64,000 nucleotides of DNA from JASBTN01 sp965228805 (GCF_965228805.1 NZ_CBDDIE010000003.1:2108001-2172000), one strand, 5' to 3'; positions 7,856 to 16,504 are shown, numbered from the stretch's first letter. Notes: generated from the letters alone by a model not told the origin. Numbers and translations are program-made.

Positions 7856-9100
7856 CTATCGGGAAAAACGCATGGGGGTATAGGGGCGCGTGTCGGCATT
7901 CGTCGGTGTGCCGGTGATCAGATCGGCCACCATGCGCCCGGTTTTCGGGCCGCCGGTCAGCCCGATATGGTGATGTCCGAAGGCGGTAAAGACACCAGTG
8001 TTGCGCAGCTCTCCGATCAGAGGCAGGCTGTCGGACGGGGCGGGGCGAAAGCCCATCCATTCCTCTTCCTCGGTGGCGGTGAGGCTCGGGAAAACCTCCG
8101 CCACCTTCTTGCGCAAGAGTTTCAGCGGTGCGGAAGACAGCCTGTCGGTCATGCCGCCGAACTCGACCACGCCCGCGCAGCGTAGGCCGTGGTCCATCGG
8201 CGTGGCCACGAACTTGCCCGAGGTCAGCATCATCGGGCTGCGTGGCAGCTCGCTGGGGCCCTTGAAGACGATGTGATAGCCGCGTTCGGCCTCCAGTGGC
8301 ACCTTCAAGCCCAGCTTGCCCATCAACGGGCCGGACCAGACCCCGGCGGCCAGCACCGCCTGATCGCACGCGATGCGGCCCTGGTCGGTCTCGACGGCGC
8401 GGATATGCCCGCCGGAGAGGTCGAAATCCTTGACCTCGGCGCGGACGAACTTGCCGCCCATCTGCCCCAGCAGCGCCACGAGGTCTTTCACATAACCAGC
8501 CGGGTTCAGGATGTAGCCGTGGTTCTTCATGACGGCGAGCAGGCCCATATCGGGGCTGAGGATCGGCTCGCGTTCGCGCACCTCGGCACCCTCCAGCAGA
8601 TCGGGCACGAACCCGGCTTCCTCGCGAAGCTTCCAAACGAAATTGTCCGCCTCGTAAGCCGCGCGGTTGCGGTAGGCGAAGCTGTAATCGCTGGGCTGCA
8701 CCCACTTCGCAGCCTCTGTGCCCGAGGTCAGTGCCTGGTGTTGTTCCAGACTGTCGCCGATCACATGGGTCAGCCCCTGCGCAATGCGGCGCGTATCCAT
8801 TTCGTTTGCATGGGACAAGTAGCGCGTCAGCCAAGGGGCCAGCTTGGGCAGGTATCTCCAACGCAGGAACAGCGGAAAACTCGGGTCCAGCAGGTAGCCC
8901 GGTCCTTTGGTCAGCAGGCCCGGCGTGGTCACGGGCACCACCGCGCAGCTGGCCAGGATGCCCCCGTTGCCGTAAGAGGCGCCCATGCCGGGTTCCCCCT
9001 TGTCGAGCAGCGTGACCTCGACGCCTGCGCGTCTCAGCCAGATGGCCGTTGCGGCGCCGACGATCCCCGCGCCGACGATGACGACATGTTTCTGTTCCAT
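7856..9100 (-). CDS. FAD-dependent D-amino-acid dehydrogenase (DadA-like)
   Basis: A 414-residue DAO-family flavoprotein. The chosen ATG at 9100 follows the ribosome site GGGGAGGAG and places the FAD motif HVVIVGAGIVGAATAIWLRR at residues 5-24; longer frames upstream lack coding character. ASYGNGGILASCAVVPV is typical of the DadA group, and the C-terminal FGHHHIGLTGGPKTG closes the FAD domain. It should oxidatively deaminate D-amino acids at the membrane to 2-oxo acids, with electrons going to quinone. It is divergent from a two-component system across a 204-base gap. Other DAO activities cannot be excluded. Confidence 0.83.
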   Translation of the reverse strand: MEQKHVVIVGAGIVGAATAIWLRRAGVEVTLLDKGEPGMGASYGNGGILASCAVVPVTTPGLLTKGPGYLLDPSFPLFLRWRYLPKLAPWLTRYLSHANEMDTRRIAQGLTHVIGDSLEQHQALTSGTEAAKWVQPSDYSFAYRNRAAYEADNFVWKLREEAGFVPDLLEGAEVREREPILSPDMGLLAVMKNHGYILNPAGYVKDLVALLGQMGGKFVRAEVKDFDLSGGHIRAVETDQGRIACDQAVLAAGVWSGPLMGKLGLKVPLEAERGYHIVFKGPSELPRSPMMLTSGKFVATPMDHGLRCAGVVEFGGMTDRLSSAPLKLLRKKVAEVFPSLTATEEEEWMGFRPAPSDSLPLIGELRNTGVFTAFGHHHIGLTGGPKTGRMVADLITGTPTNADTRPYTPMRFSR

Positions 9101-9188
9101 GCTCCTCCCCGCGTGTGTCCCACCGCGCAGAGTGACCTTGGTGACGACGCGTTTCAATTGGAAAAGTGGTGTGGTGGGGGCGGGAACC

Positions 9189-9202
9189 TTACAAAGATGT
9201 AA
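9189..9202. promoter_or_regulatory. Palindromic operator-like site TTACA-N4-TGTAA, copy 1
   Basis: A perfect 5-base inverted repeat followed by ACCGC, about 100 bases before the response-regulator ATG. The same palindrome with the same ACCGC tail recurs at 11332-11345, right after the sensor-kinase gene and before the small envelope genes. Two copies bracketing one regulatory pair suggest a binding site for that response regulator. Confidence 0.6.
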
Positions 9203-9304
9203 ACCGCGCAACAGGAAGGCGGCAGGGTGAAGGGCGATATTGCTGATATCCCGGCAGTGCCCAAACCTGTGGCGCCCCCCGCGTGACAACGCTAGGAAGG
9301 TCAC

Positions 9305-9988
9305 ATGAAGATCCTGTTTCTCGAAGATGACATTGAAATCGGCACTTGGGTGCGCGACGGGCTGACCCGAGTGGGACACGTGGTCGATTGGGTCGAGAAC
9401 GGGCGCGACGCGCTGGTGGCGGCAACGACCACCGATTACGACCTCTTGATCCTCGATCGCATGACGCCGGAGCTTGACGGGCTGTCCGTTCTGAAGGCGG
9501 TGCGTGCATCAAAGAATGTGACCCCGGCACTGTTCCTGACCGCCCTGTCGGATGTGGATGACCGGGTCGAGGGCTTGCAGGCGGGGGCCGACGACTACCT
9601 GCCGAAACCCTTCGCCTTTACCGAGTTGGAGGCGCGCGTGGCCGCACTGGGCCGCCGCGCCATGGCCTCGCCGGAACCGGAGGTCACGCGGCTGACGGCG
9701 GGTGACATCACGCTAGACCTGTTGAAACAGCGCGCCACCCGGCAGGGCCAGGCGGTGGATCTGAACGCCAAGGAGTTCCGGCTGCTCGAGGCCTTCCTGC
9801 GGGCCAAGGGGCGCATCCTCACGCGTAACATGCTGTTGGAAAAGGTCTGGGACATGAATTTCGATCCGACCACCAGTGTCGTAGAAACTCATGTCAGCCG
9901 CCTGCGCGCCAAGATCGAGAAACCGTTCGGCGACAGCGTCATTCGCACCATTCGCGGCGCGGGGTATATCTTTGAGCCGAAATCCTGA
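9305..9988 (+). CDS. OmpR/PhoB-family two-component response regulator
   Basis: A 227-residue protein with a receiver domain (1-115; acidic pair E7/D8/D9, phospho-acceptor D51 in LILDRM, K101 in LPKPF) and a winged-helix DNA-binding domain (about 130-227) ending in SVIRTIRGAGYIFEP. It precedes a sensor kinase gene on the same strand with which it probably forms an operon. The TTACA-N4-TGTAA palindrome upstream could give autoregulation. By its place next to a sensor with a His/Asp-rich loop it may belong to the metal-responsive group. Confidence 0.92.
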   Translation: MKILFLEDDIEIGTWVRDGLTRVGHVVDWVENGRDALVAATTTDYDLLILDRMTPELDGLSVLKAVRASKNVTPALFLTALSDVDDRVEGLQAGADDYLPKPFAFTELEARVAALGRRAMASPEPEVTRLTAGDITLDLLKQRATRQGQAVDLNAKEFRLLEAFLRAKGRILTRNMLLEKVWDMNFDPTTSVVETHVSRLRAKIEKPFGDSVIRTIRGAGYIFEPKS

Positions 9989-10007
9989 CCGTACCCCCTA
10001 TCGCAAG

Positions 10008-11330
10008 ATGTCGGGCCTGCGCCAGGCCGCGCTCTTGACGCTCGCCTTCCTGGTGGTGCTGGTGCTGACCGGGGCGGGCGCTCTATTCGAGTTGCAGCGT
10101 GAGTTCACCCGGCGGATGCAGACAGAGCTGCAGGCGCGCTTCGATCAGGTCGCGGCCGAGATCGAGGCGGGCAGTTTTGACCCGGCCGACTATCCGATCA
10201 CCAGCCTTGAAATCGTACGCCTGACCGAGGCAGGGCGCAGTGGGTTCTTCGAAGAGGGGGAGCCGCGCCATCGCGACCGTTTTGATCATGACGACGATCA
10301 CGAGGACGACGCCGACGACCACGAGCGCGATTTTCGTGGCTTCCACCAATGGCTGTTCCTAGGCGGCCCGATCGAGGGCGGGCACCTGGTGGTCGGCAGC
10401 AACCTCAGCCGCCGAGATGAGTTTGAAGAGATCGCCTTTGAAACCCTGCTCCTGGTCGGGCTGCTGTCGTCCGGTGCGGCCGTGGTGGTCGGGCTCTGGT
10501 TCGGGCTGCGCAACCAGCGGCGCATCAGTGCGATTTCCAGCGTCTTGGCGCAGGTGGCCGAGGGCGACCTGGACGCGCGGGTTGCGCCCGCCCGCAACCG
10601 CGATGACCTGGATGCCCTGGCGCGCCGGGTGGATGACACCACCGCGCGGCTCGACCGCCTGATGCGTCAGACACGGGACTTTTCCGCCAATATCGCCCAT
10701 GATCTGAAAACGCCCCTGACCCGGCTGCGCATCCGGTTGGAAACCGCTCTGACCGCCGAGCTGGAAACCGGCGACAGCGCGGAGCAGATCGGCGCTGCGT
10801 TGGAGCAGACCGAGACGGTGATCGGCATTTTCGACGCCTTCCTGCGCATTGCCAAGCTGGAGAGCGGGGCCACGAAGGCGGAGTTTGTGCCGCTGATTCT
10901 TGCGGATCTCGCGGGTGAAGTGACCGCCGCTTACGGCCCTGTCGTCGAGGATTCCGGCCGCTCGCTGCAAGTCGATGTCGACGCGCAGATGCAGATCACG
11001 GGTGACCGGGTGCTGCTGATCCAGATGCTCGCCAACATGATCGAGAACGCCCTGCGCCATACGCCCGACGGCACCGCGCTGCGCCTGGTCGCCCGAAACG
11101 GCGCGCTGGGACTGGCGGATGACGGGCCGGGCATTCCTGAGGCGGAACATGACAAGGTGCTCCAGCCGCTCTACCGGTTGGAAAAGAGCCGCACCACAGA
11201 AGGGGCGGGCCTGGGGCTGGCCCTGGTGCGCACCATCGCGGAGCTGCACGGCGCCAAGGTGGTGCTGAGCCCGGATCCCGCCACCGGCAGGGGCCTGTTC
11301 ATCCGTGCGGAATTCGCCCCGTCAACCTAG
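10008..11330 (+). CDS. Sensor histidine kinase with His/Asp-rich periplasmic loop (probable metal sensor)
   Basis: A 440-residue membrane kinase: TM1 (about 8-28), periplasmic domain (29-145), TM2 (about 146-167), HAMP (168-220), HisKA with H231 in IAHDLKTPL, N box MIENALRHTPDG, G1 LADDGPGIP and G2 GAGLGLAL. Residues 88-113 of the periplasmic part are an unusual run of His, Asp, Glu and Arg, suited to binding divalent metal. The ATG at 10008 is used; an in-frame TTG at 9972, overlapping the response-regulator stop, would add 12 residues and could be the true coupled start. The metal and the partner genes regulated are inference. Confidence 0.88.
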   Translation: MSGLRQAALLTLAFLVVLVLTGAGALFELQREFTRRMQTELQARFDQVAAEIEAGSFDPADYPITSLEIVRLTEAGRSGFFEEGEPRHRDRFDHDDDHEDDADDHERDFRGFHQWLFLGGPIEGGHLVVGSNLSRRDEFEEIAFETLLLVGLLSSGAAVVVGLWFGLRNQRRISAISSVLAQVAEGDLDARVAPARNRDDLDALARRVDDTTARLDRLMRQTRDFSANIAHDLKTPLTRLRIRLETALTAELETGDSAEQIGAALEQTETVIGIFDAFLRIAKLESGATKAEFVPLILADLAGEVTAAYGPVVEDSGRSLQVDVDAQMQITGDRVLLIQMLANMIENALRHTPDGTALRLVARNGALGLADDGPGIPEAEHDKVLQPLYRLEKSRTTEGAGLGLALVRTIAELHGAKVVLSPDPATGRGLFIRAEFAPST

Positions 11331-11331
11331 C

Positions 11332-11345
11332 TTACAAACTTGTAA
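11332..11345. promoter_or_regulatory. Palindromic operator-like site TTACA-N4-TGTAA, copy 2
   Basis: Identical arms and ACCGC tail to 9189-9202. It begins one base after the kinase stop codon and lies 77 bases before the ATG of the first small membrane protein, a suitable place to control the two small downstream genes. Confidence 0.6.
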
Positions 11346-11422
11346 ACCGCCGGTCAGGCAAGGCGCGGGTAGGGGCCATATCTGTTTTCCATCGAAAGAC
11401 GAACCGATGAAAGGAACAACAG

Positions 11423-11659
11423 ATGTCGTCCATCAAGAACTTCTTTGCCGTAACCTTTGGTATCCTGGGCGCGCTGATCCTCGCCCCCTTCGTGGCCTTC
11501 TTTGGCCTGTTCATGCTGGGGCTGGCGTTCGGCCTGTCGCTGATCGCCGCCGGGGCCGTGACCACCATGGCGCGTCAGGCCAAAGAGGCCGACGCCGAGA
11601 CCGTGGATGCCGAGCCGGTCCAGAAGGACGCCCCGGACGCTGAAGCGCAGCCCGCGTAA
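11423..11659 (+). CDS. Small membrane protein, unknown function
   Basis: A 78-residue protein with two closely spaced hydrophobic helices (about 8-28 and 30-48) and an acidic, alanine-rich C-terminal tail (KEADAETVDAEPV). It starts behind AAAGGAAC. It lies between the metal-sensor-like kinase gene and a His-rich secreted protein, and a palindrome shared with the regulator promoter lies upstream, so it is likely a target of the two-component system. I do not recognise a family. Confidence 0.7.
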   Translation: MSSIKNFFAVTFGILGALILAPFVAFFGLFMLGLAFGLSLIAAGAVTTMARQAKEADAETVDAEPVQKDAPDAEAQPA

Positions 11660-11669
11660 GGAGGGAAGG

Positions 11670-11885
11670 ATGCGTATCTACCTGATCGGCGGCGCGGTGG
11701 TGCTGAGCCTCGCTGTCGCCTCCAACCTCGCCTTCGGTGGGCTCGTCTTCGACAGCGACCATCACGGTCGGGACCGCGGCTGGCACGACCGGTTCGAACA
11801 CCAGATGGATGGCTGGACGGAACGGAACCGAGGCCACTGGTTCGAAGACCGGGACTACGAGCGCGACGATCACCGCCGCAACTGA
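11670..11885 (+). CDS. Small His/Asp/Arg-rich exported or membrane-anchored protein
   Basis: A 71-residue protein with an N-terminal signal peptide or anchor (MRIYLIGGAVVLSLAVASNL) and a mature part packed with His, Asp, Arg and Glu, including DSDHHGRDRGWHDRFEH and RDDHRRN. A ribosome site (AAGGAGGG) precedes the ATG, 10 bases after the previous gene, so the two are co-transcribed. Its composition echoes the periplasmic loop of the neighbouring kinase, suggesting a periplasmic metal-binding protein of the same response. No known family is recognised. Confidence 0.68.
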   Translation: MRIYLIGGAVVLSLAVASNLAFGGLVFDSDHHGRDRGWHDRFEHQMDGWTERNRGHWFEDRDYERDDHRRN

Positions 11886-11901
11886 CCCCGAAACACCTGA
11901 C

Positions 11902-11933
11902 GCTCCGCCCATCCCGGCGGGGCGCAGCTTTTT
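11902..11933 (+). terminator. Intrinsic terminator
   Basis: GCTCCGCCC pairs with GGGGCGCAGC (one mismatch) around an 8-base loop, followed by TTTTT. It lies 17 bases after the His-rich gene and before the convergent XRE-cupin gene. Confidence 0.6.
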
Positions 11934-11947
11934 GCGATTTCGCAGGG

Positions 11948-12562
11948 TCAGATATCCAGCGAGATCCACAGCACCACGGCATCCTCGTCGCCGACCGTGG
12001 TGCAGCAATGCCCCATCCCGCTGTCGTAATAGATGCTGTCGCCCACCCGCATCTTCAGCGGGCGGTAATGTTCCGAATGGAAGATCAGCTCGCCGGAGAG
12101 CACGAACATGAACTCCTCACCCGTGTGGCGCACCCAGGTGTCGAACTCGCTGACATCGCGCGCGCGGATGGTCGAGATATAGGGCAGCATGCGCTTGCTC
12201 GACAGTTCGTTGCACAGCAGTTCATGGTGATAGGTCGGGGTGTCCTTGACCTCGCCCTGGCCGGCCGGGGTGAAATCGCGTCGACCTGAAATGTTGCTCT
12301 GCGGCGCCTGCACGAAGAGCTGCGGCGTCTCCAGCCCCAGGGTCTGGGTCAGGCGGCGGATGATGTCGAAACTGGGCCGGGTCTGGTTGTTTTCGATCTT
12401 CGACAGGGTTGACCGACCGATGCCTGCAGCCCGCGCTGTTTCCTCCAAAGTGAGGTTCTTGGCCTTGCGCGCCTCACGAATCATGCGCCCCAGAACTTCG
12501 CCATCCGGCGCCTCCGCACCCTCTGCCGACGGGGTGGCCTGCTCTTCGATCTCGACGTCCAT
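11948..12562 (-). CDS. XRE-family transcriptional regulator with C-terminal cupin domain
   Basis: A 204-residue protein with an XRE helix-turn-helix (about 25-80; LTLEETARAAGIGRSTLSKI) and a C-terminal cupin barrel (about 125-200) with HTGEEFMFVLSG and GDSIYYDSGMGH. The HTH-cupin layout is that of PuuR/SutR-type regulators sensing small metabolites. The ATG at 12562 follows AAGGGAG. It is divergent from the lpd-lipA-symporter-gcvTHP operon, so it is the prime candidate for its regulator, probably responding to glycine or a related amine. TTCC/GGAA repeats between the two genes could be its operator. Confidence 0.88.
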   Translation of the reverse strand: MDVEIEEQATPSAEGAEAPDGEVLGRMIREARKAKNLTLEETARAAGIGRSTLSKIENNQTRPSFDIIRRLTQTLGLETPQLFVQAPQSNISGRRDFTPAGQGEVKDTPTYHHELLCNELSSKRMLPYISTIRARDVSEFDTWVRHTGEEFMFVLSGELIFHSEHYRPLKMRVGDSIYYDSGMGHCCTTVGDEDAVVLWISLDI

Positions 12563-12655
12563 CCGGAATTCTCCCTTGTTCTCTCGAAACTTAATTCCGG
12601 CGCCTGTGCCTGTCAAAGTATCCAATTGCACACAAATGTTGCACTTTCCTCAAAA

Positions 12656-12692
12656 GTTTCCTATAGGGAACAGCAATTCCCGCTTAGGAAAC
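12656..12692. promoter_or_regulatory. TTCC/GGAA inverted repeats, candidate XRE-cupin operator
   Basis: GTTTCCTATAGGGAAC (12656-12671, near-palindrome) and TTCCCGCTTAGGAAAC (12677-12692) share TTCC...GGAA arms. They lie in the 181-base gap between the divergent XRE-cupin regulator and lpd, where an operator controlling both directions would lie. The TTCC-N5/6-GGAA arrangement is seen directly; binding is inferred. Confidence 0.45.
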
Positions 12693-12743
12693 ACATTCCA
12701 TTATATGCGACAACTGGAATGTGGCGGGGCAAAGGAGGAACGC

Positions 12744-14120
12744 ATGTACGACTTGATCGTGATCGGTGCTGGACCCGGCGGCTATGTCGCCGCCATTCGC
12801 GCGGCCCAGCTGGGGCTGAAAGTGGCCTGCGTCGAAGGGCGCGGCAGCCTGGGCGGAACTTGTCTGAACGTGGGCTGCATCCCGTCGAAGGCGCTGCTGA
12901 CCTCCTCGGGCAAATACGCCGAGTTGAAACACCTGGCCGCTCATGGGGTGGCCGTCGAAGGCGCCAGCCTGGACCTGGGCGCGATGATGGCACGCAAGGA
13001 CAAGGTCGTGGGCGACCTGACCAAGGGCATTGCCTTCCTGTTCAAGAAGAACGGTGTCGACCTGATCGAAGGCTGGGCTACGATCCCGGCCGCGGGCACC
13101 GTGCAAGTCGGTGATGAGACCTACGAGACCGCGAATATCCTGATCGCCACCGGTTCCGAACCCACCCCGCTGCCGGGTGTCGAGATCGACGAGGGGGACG
13201 TGCTCTCCTCCACCGGCGCGCTGGCGCTGGAAGAGGTGCCGGAGCATCTGGTGGTGATCGGCGCTGGTGTGATCGGCCTGGAACTGGGCCAGGTCTGGTC
13301 CCGCCTGGGCGCAAAGGTCACGGTGGTGGAATACCTCGACCGTATCCTGCCCGGCATCGACGGTGACATCGCGAAACTGGCGCAGCGTGCCCTGTCCAAG
13401 CGCGGGCTGAAGTTCCAGCTGGGTCGCGCAGTGCAATCGGTCACGAAGGGCGACAACGGCCTGACCCTGACCATGGAACGCGTCGGCAAGGGCACCGAGG
13501 AAACGCTTGAGGCCGACAAGGTGCTGGTCGCCATCGGCCGCCGCCCGGTTCTGGGTGGCCTCGGCCTGGACACGCTGGGCGTCGCGGTGAACGGGCGCGG
13601 TTTCATCGAGGTCGACGAGACCTTCCGCACTTCGGTTCCCGGTATTTACGCCATCGGCGACTGTGTGCCCGGCCCGATGCTGGCCCACAAGGCCGAAGAG
13701 GACGGCGTGGCCTGTGTCGAACACCTGGCCGGTCTGAACGGGCACGTCGATTACGGCACCGTGCCGGGCGTGGTTTACACCGACCCGGAAGTGGCCTCGG
13801 TCGGACAGACCGAAGAAGCGCTCAAGGATGCGGGCACCGACTATATTACCGGAAAGTTCACTTTCATGGCGAACTCCCGCGCCCGCGCCTCGGGTGAAAC
13901 CGACGGTGCAGTCAAGGTGCTGGCCAGCCCCGACGGCAAGCTGCTGGGCGCGCATATCTGCGGGGCGCATGCGGGCGACCTGATCGCGGAGCTGGTGCTG
14001 GCGATGACCAAGGGCGCCACGATCACCGAGGTCGCTGCCACCTGCCATGCCCATCCCTCGATGGCCGAAGCGGTCAAGGAAGCCTGCCTGGACGCGCTTG
14101 GCCGCGCCCTGCACGCCTGA
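12744..14120 (+). CDS. lpd: Dihydrolipoyl dehydrogenase (E3 / glycine-cleavage L-protein)
   Basis: A 458-residue flavoprotein with FAD motif LIVIGAGPGGYVAAIRAAQL at 4-23, the redox disulfide C40/C45 in GGTCLNVGCIPSK, a central NAD motif VVIGAGVIGLELG, and the C-terminal active-site CHAHPSMAEA. It reoxidises the dihydrolipoyl arm of H-protein (or of 2-oxoacid dehydrogenases) with NAD+. The start follows AAAGGAGG. As first gene of an operon with lipA and gcvTHP it probably serves as L-protein of glycine cleavage. A genome would normally hold further lpd copies with the 2-oxoacid dehydrogenases. Confidence 0.95.
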   Translation: MYDLIVIGAGPGGYVAAIRAAQLGLKVACVEGRGSLGGTCLNVGCIPSKALLTSSGKYAELKHLAAHGVAVEGASLDLGAMMARKDKVVGDLTKGIAFLFKKNGVDLIEGWATIPAAGTVQVGDETYETANILIATGSEPTPLPGVEIDEGDVLSSTGALALEEVPEHLVVIGAGVIGLELGQVWSRLGAKVTVVEYLDRILPGIDGDIAKLAQRALSKRGLKFQLGRAVQSVTKGDNGLTLTMERVGKGTEETLEADKVLVAIGRRPVLGGLGLDTLGVAVNGRGFIEVDETFRTSVPGIYAIGDCVPGPMLAHKAEEDGVACVEHLAGLNGHVDYGTVPGVVYTDPEVASVGQTEEALKDAGTDYITGKFTFMANSRARASGETDGAVKVLASPDGKLLGAHICGAHAGDLIAELVLAMTKGATITEVAATCHAHPSMAEAVKEACLDALGRALHA

Positions 14121-14128
14121 GGCCCGCC

Positions 14129-15079
14129 ATGAACGTCCAGACCCCGCCCAAGCTGCGCCACCCGGAAAAGGCTCACAAGCCGGACAATGCGGTCTCGCGC
14201 AAACCGCGCTGGATCCGGCAGAAGAAGATCGTCTCGAACGAATATTACGAGACGCGCCGCCTGATGCGGGACAACGACCTGGCAACGGTCTGCGAAGAGG
14301 CCGCTTGCCCGAACGTGGGCGAATGCTGGTCCAAGCGTCATGCCACCATGATGATCATGGGCGAGACCTGCACGCGTGGCTGTTCCTTCTGCAACGTGAC
14401 CACCGGCAAGCCCGACGCGCTGGATGCGTTCGAACCGGGCCGGGTGGCCCGCGCCGTGAAACAGCTGGGCCTGCGCCATGTGGTGATCACCAGCGTCGAC
14501 CGCGACGACCTGGCCGATGGCGGGGCCGAACATATCGCCCAGACCATTCGCGCCGTGCGCCACCAGAACCCGGGCACCACGGTCGAGGTGCTGACGCCCG
14601 ACTTCCTGGGCAAGGGCGATGCGGGCAATGCGGTGTTCGAGGCAGCGCCGGACGTGTTCAACCACAATCTTGAAACCGTGCCGCGCCTTTACCCGACCGT
14701 GCGTCCCGGCGCGCGCTACTATCAATCGCTGCGTCTGCTGGATGACGCCAAGCGCGCCAACCCGTCGCTGTTCACCAAATCCGGCCTGATGGTCGGCCTG
14801 GGTGAGACGATGGAAGAGGTGCGCCAGGTGATGGACGACCTGCGCGCGGCGAATGTCGATTTTCTGACCGTGGGCCAATACCTGCAGCCCACGCCAAAGC
14901 ATCATCCGGTGGACCGTTTCTGGACCCCGGAGGACTTCGAAACGCTGGAACGCGCCGCGCGTGCCAAGGGGTTCCTTGGTGTCTCGGCCACACCGCTGAC
15001 GCGGTCGTCGTTCCACGCGGACGAAGATTTCGCGGCCCTCAAGCAAGCCCGTGAGGCGGCGCTTGCGGCACGGGCCTGA
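14129..15079 (+). CDS. lipA: Lipoyl synthase
   Basis: A 316-residue radical SAM enzyme that inserts two sulfurs into octanoyl-protein to form the lipoyl cofactor. Both iron-sulfur sets are visible: the auxiliary-cluster cysteines C55, C60, C66 (CEEAACPNVGECW) and the radical-SAM CX3CX2C at C81, C85, C88 (CTRGCSFC). It lies 8 bases after lpd in the glycine-cleavage operon, which ties cofactor synthesis to H-protein supply. This linkage is less usual than pairing with lipB. Confidence 0.95.
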   Translation: MNVQTPPKLRHPEKAHKPDNAVSRKPRWIRQKKIVSNEYYETRRLMRDNDLATVCEEAACPNVGECWSKRHATMMIMGETCTRGCSFCNVTTGKPDALDAFEPGRVARAVKQLGLRHVVITSVDRDDLADGGAEHIAQTIRAVRHQNPGTTVEVLTPDFLGKGDAGNAVFEAAPDVFNHNLETVPRLYPTVRPGARYYQSLRLLDDAKRANPSLFTKSGLMVGLGETMEEVRQVMDDLRAANVDFLTVGQYLQPTPKHHPVDRFWTPEDFETLERAARAKGFLGVSATPLTRSSFHADEDFAALKQAREAALAARA

Positions 15080-15104
15080 CTGAGGACGCTAAGGGGAGGA
15101 AACC

Positions 15105-16475
15105 ATGGAAGCGTTGTCAAATCTTGTAGGCTGGGTGAACGGGATCGTCTGGGGGCCGCCGATGCTGCTTCTGATCCTGGGTGTCGGCCTGTTCCTGCAG
15201 ATCGGCCTGAAGGTCATGCCGATCCGCAAGCTGGGCATGGGCTTTGGCCTGATGTTCAAGGGCCGTGAGGGTACTGGCGAAGGTCAGATCACGCCCTTCA
15301 ATGCGCTGATGACGGCCCTGTCGGCCACCATCGGCACCGGGAACATTGCGGGCGTGGCCACGGCCGTGTTCCTGGGTGGTCCGGGCGCGCTGTTCTGGAT
15401 GTGGATGACCGCCCTGGTCGGTATGGCCACCAAGTATTCGGAAGCGGTCTGTGCGGTGAAATTCCGCGAGCGTGACAGCGCGGGCAACTATGTCGGTGGT
15501 CCGATGTATTACATCAAGAACGGTCTGGGTCAGAAATGGGCCTGGCTGGGTGCCACCTTTGCCGTGTTCGGCGCGATTGCCGCCTTCGGGATCGGCAACG
15601 GTGTGCAGGCGAACGGCGTGGCGCAGGTGCTTGAGACCAACTTCGGCTTCAACACCTCGATCACCGGTATCGTGCTGATGGGTCTGACCGCCGCCGTGAT
15701 CCTGGGTGGCATCACCCGCATTGGCGCCGTCGCCGGTAAGCTGGTGCCGTTCATGGCCGTGACCTATGTGCTGGCCGGTCTGGTTGTTCTGGTGATCAAT
15801 GCCGGTGAGCTGGGCAACGCCCTGTCGCTGGTCTTCACCCATGCCTTCACCCCCTCGGCTGCCGAAGGTGGTTTCGCGGGCGCCGCCGTTTGGGCCGCGA
15901 TCCGTTTCGGTGTGGCACGTGGTGTGTTCTCGAACGAAGCAGGCCTGGGCTCTGCGCCCATTGCCCACGCGGCGGCCGAGACCAAGGGTCCGGTCAACCA
16001 GGGCCTGATTGCCATGCTGGGCACCTTCATCGACACGATCATCGTTTGCTCGATCACGGGCCTCGCCATCATCGCCTCGGGCGCCTGGACCTCGGGTGAA
16101 TCCGGTGCGGCGCTGACCTCGCTGGCCTTCGAGACCTCGCTGCCCGGCTTCGGCGGCTACATGATTGCCATCGCGCTGTCGATCTTTGCCTTCACCACCA
16201 TCCTGGGCTGGTCCTATTATGGTGAGAAATGCGTGGGCTTTCTGCTGGGTGCCAAGGTCCTTCTGGGCTACCGCATCCTGTGGATCATCGCGATCTACTT
16301 CGGCGCCACCGCCGATCTGGGCTTCATCTGGCTGCTGGCCGATACGCTGAACGCCATGATGGCTCTGCCGAACCTGATTGCGCTCGCGCTGCTGAGCCCG
16401 GTCGTCTTCAAGGTGACGAAGGAATTCTTCGCCTCGAACGGCCAGACCGAAGAAAAAGGCCAAGCGGCCGAATAA
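15105..16475 (+). CDS. Sodium:alanine/glycine symporter (AGCS family)
   Basis: A 456-residue polytopic protein with about 11 membrane helices. Family signatures include NALMTALSATIGTGNIAGVA and FSNEAGLGSAPIAHAAA. AGCS carriers import alanine or glycine with Na+ (or H+). It lies between lipA and gcvT, with a strong hairpin before gcvT, so glycine is the likely substrate feeding the cleavage system. The start follows AAGGGGAGG. Confidence 0.93.
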   Translation: MEALSNLVGWVNGIVWGPPMLLLILGVGLFLQIGLKVMPIRKLGMGFGLMFKGREGTGEGQITPFNALMTALSATIGTGNIAGVATAVFLGGPGALFWMWMTALVGMATKYSEAVCAVKFRERDSAGNYVGGPMYYIKNGLGQKWAWLGATFAVFGAIAAFGIGNGVQANGVAQVLETNFGFNTSITGIVLMGLTAAVILGGITRIGAVAGKLVPFMAVTYVLAGLVVLVINAGELGNALSLVFTHAFTPSAAEGGFAGAAVWAAIRFGVARGVFSNEAGLGSAPIAHAAAETKGPVNQGLIAMLGTFIDTIIVCSITGLAIIASGAWTSGESGAALTSLAFETSLPGFGGYMIAIALSIFAFTTILGWSYYGEKCVGFLLGAKVLLGYRILWIIAIYFGATADLGFIWLLADTLNAMMALPNLIALALLSPVVFKVTKEFFASNGQTEEKGQAAE

Positions 16476-16483
16476 CCAGAGGC

Positions 16484-16504
16484 GGGGGCGGCCAGCCCGC
16501 CCCC
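16484..16504 (+). terminator. GC hairpin between symporter and gcvT (partial terminator or mRNA stabiliser)
   Basis: GGGGGCGG pairs perfectly with CCGCCCCC around a 5-base loop. No T-run follows, so full termination is unlikely; it could reduce read-through or protect the upstream message, giving unequal expression within the operon. Confidence 0.4.

Noticed and set aside
10221..10349. Tandem repeat in the His/Asp-rich part of the sensor kinase gene
   Set aside because: Codons for acidic and His residues recur, but no exact unit repeats; it is compositional bias of the loop.
12563..12743. Glycine riboswitch upstream of the glycine operon
   Set aside because: The leader is only 181 bases, shared with a divergent promoter, and shows palindromic protein-type sites rather than the tandem riboswitch fold.
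12684..14285. A 533-codon open frame opposite lpd
   Set aside because: Antisense shadow of a certain gene, with no motif and no ribosome site.
16484..16504. Full intrinsic terminator separating the symporter from gcvT
   Set aside because: The stem is strong but no T-run follows; listed as a hairpin only.
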